Source: Sutcliffiella horikoshii DSM 8719
Lineage (GTDB): Bacteria; Bacillota; Bacilli; Bacillales; Bacillaceae_I
Assembly: GCA_001648575.1 (NCBI GenBank)
Contig: LQXN01000067.1
Coordinates: 186,001 to 250,000 of the forward strand
Length of the DNA stretch: 64,000 bases
Direction: 5' to 3'
The translations under genes and the position numbers were made by a program. Below the pieces are notes generated by a model, which was given only the letters and a program-made list of their open reading frames with translations, was not told the origin of the DNA and did not search any database. Shown here piece by piece: positions 29,851 to 38,234 of the stretch; within the stretch, counting starts at the first letter, position 1, and the number at the start of each line of letters is the position of its first letter.

Positions 29851-30527
29851 CGTCCAAGCTCCTTCTTATCATCGTAATCATCCATTTTCTTTTTCCTATC
29901 CTTGGATAATTGTCCTAACTGATCTTGTAACATAACGGAAAACCGAGACTGATTCTTGGAAGTTCTCGCTTCTTTGAATTTTTCGATCAGCCCTGATATC
30001 TTATCGGATTGGATAGGCATGTTTTCAGTCCTGTCCCGGTATGACTGTAACAATTGCTCTCGTTCCTCATCATCCGTGATTTCCTTCAATAGATTGATAG
30101 AGTCCCCCACACCCACTACCAATATACTGTTTCCGACCTTAACAAGTTGAAGAGATTTGTTATTACCGAGGTTTGTCCCCCCGATGTTTTCGACTGATCT
30201 ACCATTTGATAACTTATTTTTACTATTTATGAGTTTTAATGCACCGTAGAGCAAGGCCAATACAAAGAGCAACGCAAACATCATTTTAATGAAATCAAAA
30301 ATGGAAACGGAGGGTGGTTTATGTTCACTCACTTCCGCTTGCCCTCCAGTGGATATATCCTTTTCCTCTGCAGGTATTTCCGTTTGTTCCTTTGGGTCTT
30401 TGAACTGGTTAAAAACACTATCGTCTATGCCCTCTTTGATGTTTGCAAGACCTTGGGACGGCAGTACGAAAAGAAAGACCGCCACCATTAAAATGGTTAA
30501 ATACCTTTTAACATACAAAACAGACAC
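29847..30527 (-). CDS. fliO: Flagellar biosynthesis protein FliO (FliZ of Bacillus)
   Basis: A 226-residue membrane protein with an N-terminal signal peptide (hydrophobic 11-28, ending near SQGLA), a short acidic extracytoplasmic region and a second membrane helix (about 78-99). A cytoplasmic FliO domain follows ([37 protein letters not shown]). It helps assemble the FliP ring. Its place between cheY and fliP is as in B. subtilis. Confidence 0.92.
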   Translation of the reverse strand: MSVLYVKRYLTILMVAVFLFVLPSQGLANIKEGIDDSVFNQFKDPKEQTEIPAEEKDISTGGQAEVSEHKPPSVSIFDFIKMMFALLFVLALLYGALKLINSKNKLSNGRSVENIGGTNLGNNKSLQLVKVGNSILVVGVGDSINLLKEITDDEEREQLLQSYRDRTENMPIQSDKISGLIEKFKEARTSKNQSRFSVMLQDQLGQLSKDRKKKMDDYDDKKELGR

Positions 30528-30529
30528 CT

Positions 30530-30892
30530 CTATGATAGAGTTTTGTGGATAGCTTCAATTACTCTGTCCGCTTGAAACGGTTTGACGATGAAATCTTTCG
30601 CACCAGCCTGGATTGCATCGATGACCATCGCTTGCTGCCCCATCGCAGAGCACATGATGACCTTTGCATTTGGATTAATTGCTTTAATCTCTTTCAATGC
30701 AGTTATCCCATCCATCTCTGGCATGGTGATATCCATTGTTACAAGGTCAGGGTGATGTTCTTTATACTTTTCAACCGCTTGTGCGCCGTCAGCAGCCTCT
30801 CCTACTACGTCATATCCATTCTTTGTAAGAATATCCTTGATCATCATTCTCATAAATGCCGCATCGTCCACAATTAAAATTCGTTTACTCAT
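30530..30892 (-). CDS. cheY: Chemotaxis response regulator CheY
   Basis: A 120-residue single receiver domain. It has the acidic pair in IVDDAAFMRMM, the phospho-acceptor Asp in DLVTMDITMPEMDG (near residue 54), the Thr/Ser position in IMCSAMGQQ and the Lys in DFIVKPFQ. CheY-P binds FliM and FliY, which are encoded directly upstream. Confidence 0.97.
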   Translation of the reverse strand: MSKRILIVDDAAFMRMMIKDILTKNGYDVVGEAADGAQAVEKYKEHHPDLVTMDITMPEMDGITALKEIKAINPNAKVIMCSAMGQQAMVIDAIQAGAKDFIVKPFQADRVIEAIHKTLS

Positions 30893-30910
30893 GTCGTTTC
30901 CTCCTAGGAT

Positions 30911-32101
30911 CTATCGAAGTTTTCTAATTCTATCTGTCTGACTAACTATATCTGTAACCCTTACTCCGAAACTCTCATCAATGACCACCACTTCACCCTG
31001 TGCGATCAGTTTGTTATTGACAAGAATATCCACCGGTTCACCCGCAAGCTTGTCCAGCTCAATAATCGAACCTGTAGACAATTCCAGGATATCTTTTACA
31101 GAACGTTTCGTTCTCCCAAGTTCCACCGTAACCTGAAGAGGGATATCAAGAAGCATGTTTAAATTATTCGGTTCTGCCTCTTCCACTGCTGTTGTTTCAA
31201 AATTTGAGAAGACGGCAGGCTGGACATTAACAGCTGGTTGGGCTTTCGTAGTATTGTTTCTAGTCTGCCCACCCGCTGCGTAGACGGGTTCTTTATGCTG
31301 AGTCTCTGCATTTGACTGTTCTTCCTGGTAGTATGGAGTCTGTGTTACCTCTTGCTCCTCATAAGTAGGAACAGGGTGACTCTCCTCCACACCCGTCTCT
31401 TGATTGTCAGCATTCTTGCTCGGGTTCAATAACTCGCCTACAAGGTTCTTGGCAAATGGATATGGCAGTATCTGCATAATGGAAGAGTCAATCAATTTGC
31501 CGATTTTTATAGAAAAGGCAACCTTTATTAATAATTCATCCTCTGGCATCTCATCTGCACCGTCGCCACCTTTGAAGTCAAGCAACATTACCGACGGAGG
31601 AGAAATATCAATTTTTTTAGAAAATACAGTGGACATGGAAGTTGCAGCAGAGCCCATCATTTGATTCATTGCTTCATGAACGGCACTTAAGTGTATTTCA
31701 TCAAATTGCGATTGCGGTGTTTCTCCTGTTCCACCAAGCATTAAATCCGCAATAATTGCTGCATCCTTTTGTTCGACCACCAATATATTGGATCCTGTGA
31801 AACCTTCAGTATAACTAACTCTAATTGCTACATACGGCTCAGGGAATTCACTTTCCAAACGCGCTCTTTCCACCAATGAGACCTTAGGGGTAGTAATCTC
31901 CACTTTTTGGTTCAATAGTGTTGATAATGCAGTTGCAGAACTGCCAAAAGAAATGTTCCCGATTTCACCAAGTGCATCTTGTTCCATTATAGATAGATAT
32001 TCTTCTATGTTAAGATCCACAAAGAGGGGTTCTTCATTGGTGGTATCTGTTCCTCGAAGTAACGCATCTATCTCATCTTGAGATAACATTCCATCACTCA
32101 T
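30911..32101 (-). CDS. fliY: Flagellar switch and CheY-P phosphatase FliY
   Basis: A protein of about 396 residues that joins three parts. The N-terminal CheY-P-binding peptide is MLSQDEIDALLRG. The CheC-like phosphatase domain has two sites (DALGEIGNISFGSSATALS and AVHEAMNQMMGSAATSMS). A Q/E/T-rich linker (about 230-300) leads to a C-terminal FliN-type SpoA domain (LDIPLQVTVELGRTKRSVKDIL). It replaces FliN in the switch of Bacilli and removes CheY-P at the motor. Confidence 0.95.
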   Translation of the reverse strand: MSDGMLSQDEIDALLRGTDTTNEEPLFVDLNIEEYLSIMEQDALGEIGNISFGSSATALSTLLNQKVEITTPKVSLVERARLESEFPEPYVAIRVSYTEGFTGSNILVVEQKDAAIIADLMLGGTGETPQSQFDEIHLSAVHEAMNQMMGSAATSMSTVFSKKIDISPPSVMLLDFKGGDGADEMPEDELLIKVAFSIKIGKLIDSSIMQILPYPFAKNLVGELLNPSKNADNQETGVEESHPVPTYEEQEVTQTPYYQEEQSNAETQHKEPVYAAGGQTRNNTTKAQPAVNVQPAVFSNFETTAVEEAEPNNLNMLLDIPLQVTVELGRTKRSVKDILELSTGSIIELDKLAGEPVDILVNNKLIAQGEVVVIDESFGVRVTDIVSQTDRIRKLR

Positions 32102-33092
32102 CATCCTCATATCCCTCCTTGATTTTCTCCATGATCTGTACTGCCATATTTCTCTTAACCTTCCCGACCTGAGCGTAGAAGCTTGGTTTATTATCCACCT
32201 TGACGGAGATCGGTTCGTCGATTTTCTGTTTAAGTGTCAGGACATCTCCAATACTAATATTCAACATGTCGGAGAATGTTATTTCCGAACACCCAAGCTC
32301 TGCCGTTACAGTCAATGGCGCTGTTCGGATTACCTTCTCCAATAGTTCAATTTCGTGTTCTTGACGGACTTTGTTCTTCTCTTCCATCCAGTAATGGGCG
32401 GAGAGTTTTGGAATGACTGGTTCCAACACGACATGCGGAATACATACATTAATCATTCCAGTCACTTCACCAATGGTGATATTCATTGAAATCACAATCA
32501 CTGTTTCATTAGGTGAAACCAGTTGCAAGAATTGAGGATTAACTTCCAAGTCTGATAGAAATGGTTGAATATTCGAGACCGTGTCCCATGCTTCCCCAAA
32601 ATTTTCAACCGCTCCTTCAAAAAGGTTGGTCAGCAGTTTTGTTTCGATTTCCGTTAAACTGTCACTCTTTTTTCCACCCGAACCCTTCCCGCCAAGCTGC
32701 CTGTCCAACATGGCATATGCAATGGTGGGATTGACTTCAAGCACTACCCTTCCTTCTAAGGGGGCAACCTCAAACACATTAAGGATGGTCATTTTCGGAA
32801 TGGACCTGATGAATTCCTCATATGGAAGCTGATCGACAGATGCAACACTTATTTGAATGTACGTCCGTAGCTGAGCAGAAAAATAAGTGGTTAGAAGTCT
32901 AGCGAAATTCTCATGGATTCTAGTGAGATTCCTGATCTGGTCCTTCGAAAACCGCAGAGCCCGTTTAAAATCATACACTTTTACTTTCTTTTCTTGATTT
33001 TCCTTTTTCAGTTCTTCAGCATTCATCTCCCCGGTAGACAAAGCAGAGAGAAGCGCATCTATTTCGCTTTGTGACATTACTTCTGTTGACAA
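32094..33092 (-). CDS. fliM: Flagellar motor switch protein FliM
   Basis: About 332 residues. The N-terminal CheY-P-binding helix (MSQSEIDALLSALSTGEM) is followed by the CheC-like middle domain, including DFKRALRFSKDQIRNLTRIHENFARLLT and MLDRQLGG. A SpoA domain closes it (LTVTAELGCSEITFSDMLNISIGDVL). I prefer a TTG start at 33092, 8 bases after GGAGG, which fits the family N-terminus; ATGs at 33098 and 33101 lie too close to the binding site. It overlaps fliY by 8 bases. Confidence 0.94.
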   Translation of the reverse strand: MSTEVMSQSEIDALLSALSTGEMNAEELKKENQEKKVKVYDFKRALRFSKDQIRNLTRIHENFARLLTTYFSAQLRTYIQISVASVDQLPYEEFIRSIPKMTILNVFEVAPLEGRVVLEVNPTIAYAMLDRQLGGKGSGGKKSDSLTEIETKLLTNLFEGAVENFGEAWDTVSNIQPFLSDLEVNPQFLQLVSPNETVIVISMNITIGEVTGMINVCIPHVVLEPVIPKLSAHYWMEEKNKVRQEHEIELLEKVIRTAPLTVTAELGCSEITFSDMLNISIGDVLTLKQKIDEPISVKVDNKPSFYAQVGKVKRNMAVQIMEKIKEGYEDDE

Positions 33093-33128
33093 ATCCATCA
33101 CCTCCTATTTACATGGATCTCATGGTGA

Positions 33129-33560
33129 TTAATTTTGGAGGAGGAAGGAGGTTGTATATACTTTCACTATTTCCCCGTCCTGCATCACTTCATTAATTTT
33201 CCTTTGAATATCTTCTTCAAGTTGCGTCAGGCCATTATCTCCATCAAAATCGGATGCCGACTTGTTTGCAATTTCATGAATGACTATGCTCTGAACTTGA
33301 AAGTCCCTTTTTAGCAATTCCGCTGTCGCTTTTTTGCTGTCCGTCTGAACTTTCATCTTTAAACGAACATACCCTCCGCTTTGAAGATTAGTAGTGATTT
33401 CATCAAAGTCCACCGAATATTTTATAATTTCGTCAATCGTAGGCTCTTCAGCTGTCTCGTCTGCATACAGTTTGTCCACAGCTACGAGTGCCACCACTCC
33501 CAAAAGTGTTATTACCAAAAGAATTATCATCATGGCATTCAATAATTTATTGCGAAACAT
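33129..33560 (-). CDS. fliL: Flagellar basal body-associated protein FliL
   Basis: A 143-residue protein with one N-terminal membrane helix (about 9-32), an acidic linker and an extracytoplasmic FliL domain (YVRLKMKVQTDSKKATAELLKRDFQVQSIVIHEIANKSASD). It associates with stators. The ATG at 33560 is 9 bases after GGAGG and overlaps the end of flbD; the longer frame upstream belongs to the flbD overlap. Confidence 0.92.
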   Translation of the reverse strand: MFRNKLLNAMMIILLVITLLGVVALVAVDKLYADETAEEPTIDEIIKYSVDFDEITTNLQSGGYVRLKMKVQTDSKKATAELLKRDFQVQSIVIHEIANKSASDFDGDNGLTQLEEDIQRKINEVMQDGEIVKVYTTSFLLQN

Positions 33561-33765
33561 CTTTTTTAGCCTCCAAATATGTCCCATGATGCATGTGGGC
33601 ATAGAACTCTTTGCATAGGAGAATCACTTCTTGCATTCTCTCTTTCACTATTACTTTTTTCCCATTATTCAAGGTGATCATAGTATCAGGTGTTTCTTCG
33701 ACTTGTTCGATCAGCCATACATTCACTGCAAAGGCCTTTCCGTTCAGCTTGGTCAGCTTTATCAT
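33547..33765 (-). CDS. flbD: FlbD family small flagellar protein (SwrD/YlzI)
   Basis: A protein of only 72 residues with the family start MIKLTKLNGKAFAVNVWLIEQVEETPDTMITLNNGKKVIVKE. In B. subtilis the equivalent gene, between flgE and fliL, is needed for full motor torque and swarming (established knowledge). It overlaps fliL by 14 bases. Confidence 0.9.
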   Translation of the reverse strand: MIKLTKLNGKAFAVNVWLIEQVEETPDTMITLNNGKKVIVKERMQEVILLCKEFYAHMHHGTYLEAKKDVSQ

Positions 33766-33805
33766 TGTTAGATGGGCTAAGCGATAACGCTTTAGCCCTC
33801 CCTCC

Positions 33806-35287
33806 TTAACGCTTCAGATTGACAAGCTCTTGTAATATCTCATCTGATGTCGTGATGATTCTGGTATTTGCCTGGAATCCCCTTTGAGCTGTAATCATCT
33901 CGGTAAATTCTTCAGACAAGTCTACATTTGACATTTCAAGAGTACCTGAAATGATGGCTGCAGCACCGTTTTCACCAGGTCTGAACATTTCATTAAGTTG
34001 TATACCATCTCCGTTTTTGTCCATTGTCCCGGAATTGTTTGATTGCTGGAACAGGTTTTCACCGATTCTTTCCAATCCGGCATCATTCGGGAATTTTGCA
34101 AGCATCAGCTGCCCAGCCACTTTAAGATTTCCAAATTGATCGATGAAGTTCACTTTTCCATCACCGGAAATGCTGAAGCTCCGTGCATTTGGCGGTATTT
34201 GGATAAGGCCCGCACTTCCGCTCAAGGAGTCGGTCCAAGAAGGTTGTTGGACCATTTCGGCTGTCCCTATAAAGTTTTCAAATGTCTTATAAGCGGTATC
34301 TAAACTAGTTTTCACTGATTGGGCATAGCTTACAAGATTTGAAAGGTCATTGATGTTTGCTGTTGTTGCATCAGGAATTGTAATGCTAGGGTTTTGAACA
34401 ACCGGATCACTCATTCGATAAGCGATTTCTCCTGTGGATGTTATAAAACTATCAATCCCTTGGTTCATCGTTCGCGCTGATTCAATAAATGCTGCCCTTT
34501 CACCCGCATAAATATCTGTGTTGAAATCATTAAACTGGGTAGCAGCGTTATCTCTGGCAGTTTGTGCTGCAGCTGCAGCTGCTGCCAATTGTTGATCCGT
34601 ACCACCAGCCTCCAAATTAGCTTTCTCCGCATCTTCAAATGTTCTTTGGGCCTCCAAGAACTTCATTGCTAGGTCAAGGAACTTGTTTGTATCATTTCTA
34701 AAGTCTCTGTATTCATCATAGAAAATCTCTCCTGCATTTAATGCCGCATTTGATGCAGCCATAATGCTATCGTTAGGAATTCTTTTCTCTCCTGTTTCTC
34801 CTATCAAGTACATCCCATTGGCGTTGACAATGTATCCATTATTATCAAGATAGAAATTTCCGGAACGTGTGTAATTCATCGAAACAGCATTATTTATGGC
34901 TCCACCTAAAATTTTGTTGTCCCCATAAGATGTATTTGTATCAACATTCACTCTTGTTATATCCGCTATGGAAGCCACTGCGAAGAACCCGTCCCCAGAA
35001 AGCGCCAAGTCAAGAGGTCTTGCTGTGGTCTGGAGGGACCCTTGCGTCTGAATGGTATCGATTGAGCTGATCATAGAGCCAAGACCTATCTGTTTGGCAT
35101 TGACTCCGCCCTTTCCTGCCGCTGGCCCACTTGCACCAGATAATTGCTGCACCATCATTTCCTGAAACGTTGTTCTTCCCTTTTTAAAGCCATACGTATT
35201 GACATTTGCAATGTTGTTTCCGATTACATCCAACTTTGTTTGAAAGTTTCTTAGAGCCCCTATGCTTGAATACATTGAACGTAGCAT
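33806..35287 (-). CDS. flgE: Flagellar hook protein FlgE (called FlgG in older Bacillus annotation), with a large central insertion
   Basis: The ends are typical of the B. subtilis hook protein at this locus. The N-terminus is MLRSMYSSIGALRNFQTKLDVIGNNIANVNTYGF, and the C-terminus has LEMSNVDLSEEFTEMITAQRGFQANTRIITTSDEIL. At 493 residues it is far longer than the roughly 260 of the B. subtilis hook. The extra part is a block of about 195 residues (about 164-360), rich in Ala, Asp, Asn and helix-forming sequence with a seven-alanine run near 235-241. It is placed between the FYLDNNGYIVNANGMYLIGE region and the LIQIPPNARSFSISGDGKVN region. The frame is open throughout, so this is not a frameshift. 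Confidence 0.93.
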   Translation of the reverse strand: MLRSMYSSIGALRNFQTKLDVIGNNIANVNTYGFKKGRTTFQEMMVQQLSGASGPAAGKGGVNAKQIGLGSMISSIDTIQTQGSLQTTARPLDLALSGDGFFAVASIADITRVNVDTNTSYGDNKILGGAINNAVSMNYTRSGNFYLDNNGYIVNANGMYLIGETGEKRIPNDSIMAASNAALNAGEIFYDEYRDFRNDTNKFLDLAMKFLEAQRTFEDAEKANLEAGGTDQQLAAAAAAAQTARDNAATQFNDFNTDIYAGERAAFIESARTMNQGIDSFITSTGEIAYRMSDPVVQNPSITIPDATTANINDLSNLVSYAQSVKTSLDTAYKTFENFIGTAEMVQQPSWTDSLSGSAGLIQIPPNARSFSISGDGKVNFIDQFGNLKVAGQLMLAKFPNDAGLERIGENLFQQSNNSGTMDKNGDGIQLNEMFRPGENGAAAIISGTLEMSNVDLSEEFTEMITAQRGFQANTRIITTSDEILQELVNLKR

Positions 35288-35314
35288 GTGTTTTCCCCCT
35301 TTATTATTGAAGTG

Positions 35315-35968
35315 TTACTGTGTGATTTTAGTGATGGCATCCAACGGTATCTTCTCTTCTGACAATCGTGCGTCTGTAACGATCAGGTGCGCTTTCCCTT
35401 CTTTCATAAGGACCGATTTTACAGGTATGTCCTCGTAACCATCTCCTCCAAAAGTAAAAGAAACTTTTTTCCCGATAAGATGACTTGCAGTCAATAGTTG
35501 TGCATTACCAGCCTGTGAGTTGTCCCCCGGCTGATTCACTTTTGTGATTTGCTCCACTGCTATTTCAGTTCCATCATCCATTACAAGTCTTGCTTTTCCG
35601 TCTTGCATCGAAATACTTTTTACAGTACCGTTCTTTTGTTCGACAAATGGTTCCTCATCCACATAATAAACATGTTGCCATGTAAGGTTTGAACCAAGAT
35701 ACTGTTGAAGAGAGAGGACATTCATTTTGTTTTGTGTAGCAACGAAGCCTTCCATGCTTTTGTTTAAGTTGGCCATTTGCTCAAGTGAGGAGAAGTTCGC
35801 CATTTGGGCAATGAATTCCCTATCCTCCATGGGATTAAGCGGATCCTGATTCTGCAGCTGCGCAATCAGTAAGCGAAGAAAATCATCCTTCCCCATGACA
35901 TTATTTTGCTTGGACGTGTCAACCTGCCTATTTTGGATATAAAGATCAGATGAAATCGTGTTTGTCAT
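35315..35968 (-). CDS. flgD: Flagellar hook capping protein FlgD
   Basis: A scaffold of 217 residues that caps the growing hook. The conserved N-terminal block is clear: VMGKDDFLRLLIAQLQNQDPLNPMEDREFIAQMANFSSLEQM. The C-terminal part contains short beta-rich repeats (KVSFTFGGDGYEDIPVKSVLMKEGKAHLIV). It overlaps fliK by 4 bases and sits between fliK and flgE as in B. subtilis. Confidence 0.94.
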   Translation of the reverse strand: MTNTISSDLYIQNRQVDTSKQNNVMGKDDFLRLLIAQLQNQDPLNPMEDREFIAQMANFSSLEQMANLNKSMEGFVATQNKMNVLSLQQYLGSNLTWQHVYYVDEEPFVEQKNGTVKSISMQDGKARLVMDDGTEIAVEQITKVNQPGDNSQAGNAQLLTASHLIGKKVSFTFGGDGYEDIPVKSVLMKEGKAHLIVTDARLSEEKIPLDAITKITQ

Positions 35969-37173
35969 TCTCCGTCACCTTCAGCTTTTTTTATTTCTAA
36001 TTCTTCTAATAGAACCTCTTCAAAGGAGTGTTTGTCATCCTCATCATTTGAATCCTTTTTAGAGAAGTGTTTTGAATGAGATTCACCATCATTGGTGCCT
36101 TTATGTTGTTGTGTGAACTTTTGCTCCTGTTCTTGAAAGACTACCTCGAGCTTTTCCATGTTCACATTCGATTGTGCCAAGGCCTGCTTAAGGTTTGCCA
36201 TCCCGCTCTCAAGTAAAGAAGCAGCAGATTTAGAGTGGACAATCAATTTCGCTACAAATCCATGTTGTGTTTCCTGCAGTTTTATATGTAACGTCCCTAG
36301 ATGTTCTGGAGCCAACCTTATTGTCATTGTCTGGTTGCCATTTACATATCTAGCTTGAGTTTTTGCAAGAATCCCCTCGAGCTTTGATAGCAGTTGCTCA
36401 CGTGCTGCCTCATTAGATGTGGTATCAATGACCCATTGGATGGTTGCCTGCTTTGGGAGCTGTAGTTGATTCATGCTTACTGCTCCATTTGGAAATACTA
36501 CTTCAGGAACTGTTATCGTGGTTGAGCGGACCGGTACTGTGTCCGTCACCTGTAAAGAGCTTGTAATAGCATTTCTTTCAAGCGGCAATAGCTTATCAAG
36601 CCTTGTCTCAATCATTTTTATCAGTTCTTTCAGTTCTGCATTCACTTTTACTGTGGGAAGGGCAGGCTCACCTCTTTTGCTATCTTTTTCAAAGTAGCCC
36701 TTGATAAACATCAAAACCCTTTCTGAAAGACGTGAGAATGATTCCAGTACCTCTTGTGATTCCTTTTGAGGAGTGGGATTTAAGGTAGTGAGTAATTGGA
36801 TCATGCTCATAACATCTTCAAGCATTCCAAAATAATCTTCAGGCATTTCTTCTAAATCCTGGGAAGAGCCAAGATTATTTTCCGGCTCCCTCATTTCATT
36901 CAACCCTAAAAGCAGCAGGGACAATACTTCATCCATTTTAGGCAATATATCTCCAAAAGATTTATCAAGATTTGCAACTTCAGCAAGCACTTCATTTCCA
37001 TTCTTTTCTAGAGGTGTCTCAAAAAAAGAAGTAAGGAGGCTCTTGAATAAGGTATTGCTGAAACTTTGGGGTGTGTCTTTGGATCCCTGCTCCGGTTTCC
37101 CTTGTATCTTCGCTGTTTTTCCTGAATGAATGGAGGCGGTATCTGGCATAACTAAAAAGTTCACTTCGTTCAT
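35965..37173 (-). CDS. fliK: Flagellar hook-length control protein FliK
   Basis: A 402-residue secreted ruler and switch. The low-complexity N-terminal two thirds is followed by a FliK C-terminal domain (about 255-345) with MTIRLAPEHLGTLHIKLQETQHGFVAKLIVHSKSAASLLESGMANLKQAL. The tail is charged and Ser/Asp/Glu/Lys-rich. It ends rod/hook export by acting on FlhB. The N-terminal part is poorly conserved in the family, so identity rests on the C-terminal domain and position. Confidence 0.92.
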   Translation of the reverse strand: MNEVNFLVMPDTASIHSGKTAKIQGKPEQGSKDTPQSFSNTLFKSLLTSFFETPLEKNGNEVLAEVANLDKSFGDILPKMDEVLSLLLLGLNEMREPENNLGSSQDLEEMPEDYFGMLEDVMSMIQLLTTLNPTPQKESQEVLESFSRLSERVLMFIKGYFEKDSKRGEPALPTVKVNAELKELIKMIETRLDKLLPLERNAITSSLQVTDTVPVRSTTITVPEVVFPNGAVSMNQLQLPKQATIQWVIDTTSNEAAREQLLSKLEGILAKTQARYVNGNQTMTIRLAPEHLGTLHIKLQETQHGFVAKLIVHSKSAASLLESGMANLKQALAQSNVNMEKLEVVFQEQEQKFTQQHKGTNDGESHSKHFSKKDSNDEDDKHSFEEVLLEELEIKKAEGDGE

Positions 37174-37187
37174 TCCTTTCTGGAAAC

Positions 37188-37763
37188 CTACTCATTTCGG
37201 GCTAGTAATTCAGTGAACCTAGCCGCCTGTTCGGGTTCCATTTGTCCTAACAGAGAAGATGTCTTTGAAGTACTTAACTCTTTCAGAAGTAAAAGTGCCA
37301 TATCTTCTTCAAGCTCCAAAATGATCTGGGCGGCTTTTTTCGTGGACATCCCTTCATAAAGCTTTGCTAACTCTCGTGTCGAGGCTTTTACTTCCTTTTG
37401 TTGTTGTTCAAGTTCCTCTATGCGTTTGTTCGCTTGTTCAATCTGTGAAATCAGTTTGGTTATTTCCCTTTCCTTGTCACTGACCTTTCTCTCTAGAAGG
37501 ATAACTTCTTGTGAAGAGTTTCCACTTTCCTTCACTTCCGGGGAAGATGCTTCTCGTTCCTCTTTGTCCACTTCAGAAATACCGGTCTCTTCCTTTTCAG
37601 GCAAAAAGGTCTGAGCAACTTCAAAGATATTTTTTCCTTCGTAGGTCAGATACCCCAGGATGACTACCACTGTAAAAAGCAGAGGTATGATAAAAAGGTA
37701 TAGCAGTTTTTGCATGAAGGTGTATTTTCCTTCTACTTCTTCGGTTTGATTGGTTTTTTTCAT
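37188..37763 (-). CDS. ylxF: MotE-like flagellar protein YlxF
   Basis: A 191-residue protein with one membrane helix (about 17-40), an acidic Ser/Glu stretch and a long coiled coil (about 85-130, ERKVSDKEREITKLISQIEQANKRIEELEQQ). The C-terminal MgtE-N/MotE-like helical domain is KAAQIILELEEDMALLLLKELSTSKTSSLLGQMEPEQAARFTELLA. Relatives work at the stator or in flagellar assembly; the exact job in Bacilli is not established. Confidence 0.85.
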   Translation of the reverse strand: MKKTNQTEEVEGKYTFMQKLLYLFIIPLLFTVVVILGYLTYEGKNIFEVAQTFLPEKEETGISEVDKEEREASSPEVKESGNSSQEVILLERKVSDKEREITKLISQIEQANKRIEELEQQQKEVKASTRELAKLYEGMSTKKAAQIILELEEDMALLLLKELSTSKTSSLLGQMEPEQAARFTELLARNE

Positions 37764-37770
37764 TGTTTAT

Positions 37771-38220
37771 TCACCTATTTGCTTGTTGCGAATATTGAAG
37801 TATGGAAAGCTCATCTATATGTGTTGCCTCCACTTTAAGGTCATTTTGTTTCCATAAAAGCTTCTCTTTATCATCCAACAACTCATATTTTTTGCATTCT
37901 ACAGACTGTTCCTTAAGTTTTTCTTCCTTAAGGTTCATAAACGCTCTGGCATGGCTTACCTTTTTCTGTTGGTGAAAGACGTTTTTTTCTAAATTACCCA
38001 TAAAAAATTGCTGTTGCATAAGACTCTCTATAGGAATTCCTGTTAGCAACTTCTCTTGCAGCGCTTCTTCTAATTTTTCCTTCTTCTTCAAAAGGTCATA
38101 TAATGCCTGGCCCTCTGATTCAAACAAGGAAATTGCTTGTTGATACTCCGAGCTTGCCAAATCTTTTTCTGCTTTTTTAACAACTAATATTTTTTCTAAG
38201 CGCCCTTTTCTTACAGCCAT
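37771..38220 (-). CDS. fliJ: Flagellar export protein FliJ
   Basis: A coiled-coil protein of about 149 residues (RLEKILVVKKAEKDLASSEYQQAISLFESEGQALYDLLKKKEKLEEALQEKLL) that couples the FliI ATPase to the FlhA gate. FliJ is weakly conserved, so identity rests on length, all-helical character and position after fliI. I use the ATG at 38220; a GTG three codons upstream lies within the ribosome binding site. Confidence 0.88.
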   Translation of the reverse strand: MAVRKGRLEKILVVKKAEKDLASSEYQQAISLFESEGQALYDLLKKKEKLEEALQEKLLTGIPIESLMQQQFFMGNLEKNVFHQQKKVSHARAFMNLKEEKLKEQSVECKKYELLDDKEKLLWKQNDLKVEATHIDELSILQYSQQANR

Positions 38221-38234
38221 GTCTTTCACCTACT

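Noticed and set aside
33806-35287. Gene fusion or frameshift explanation for the long hook protein
   Set aside because: The frame is continuous, both conserved ends are in one frame and order, and the insert shows no recognisable separate enzyme domain.
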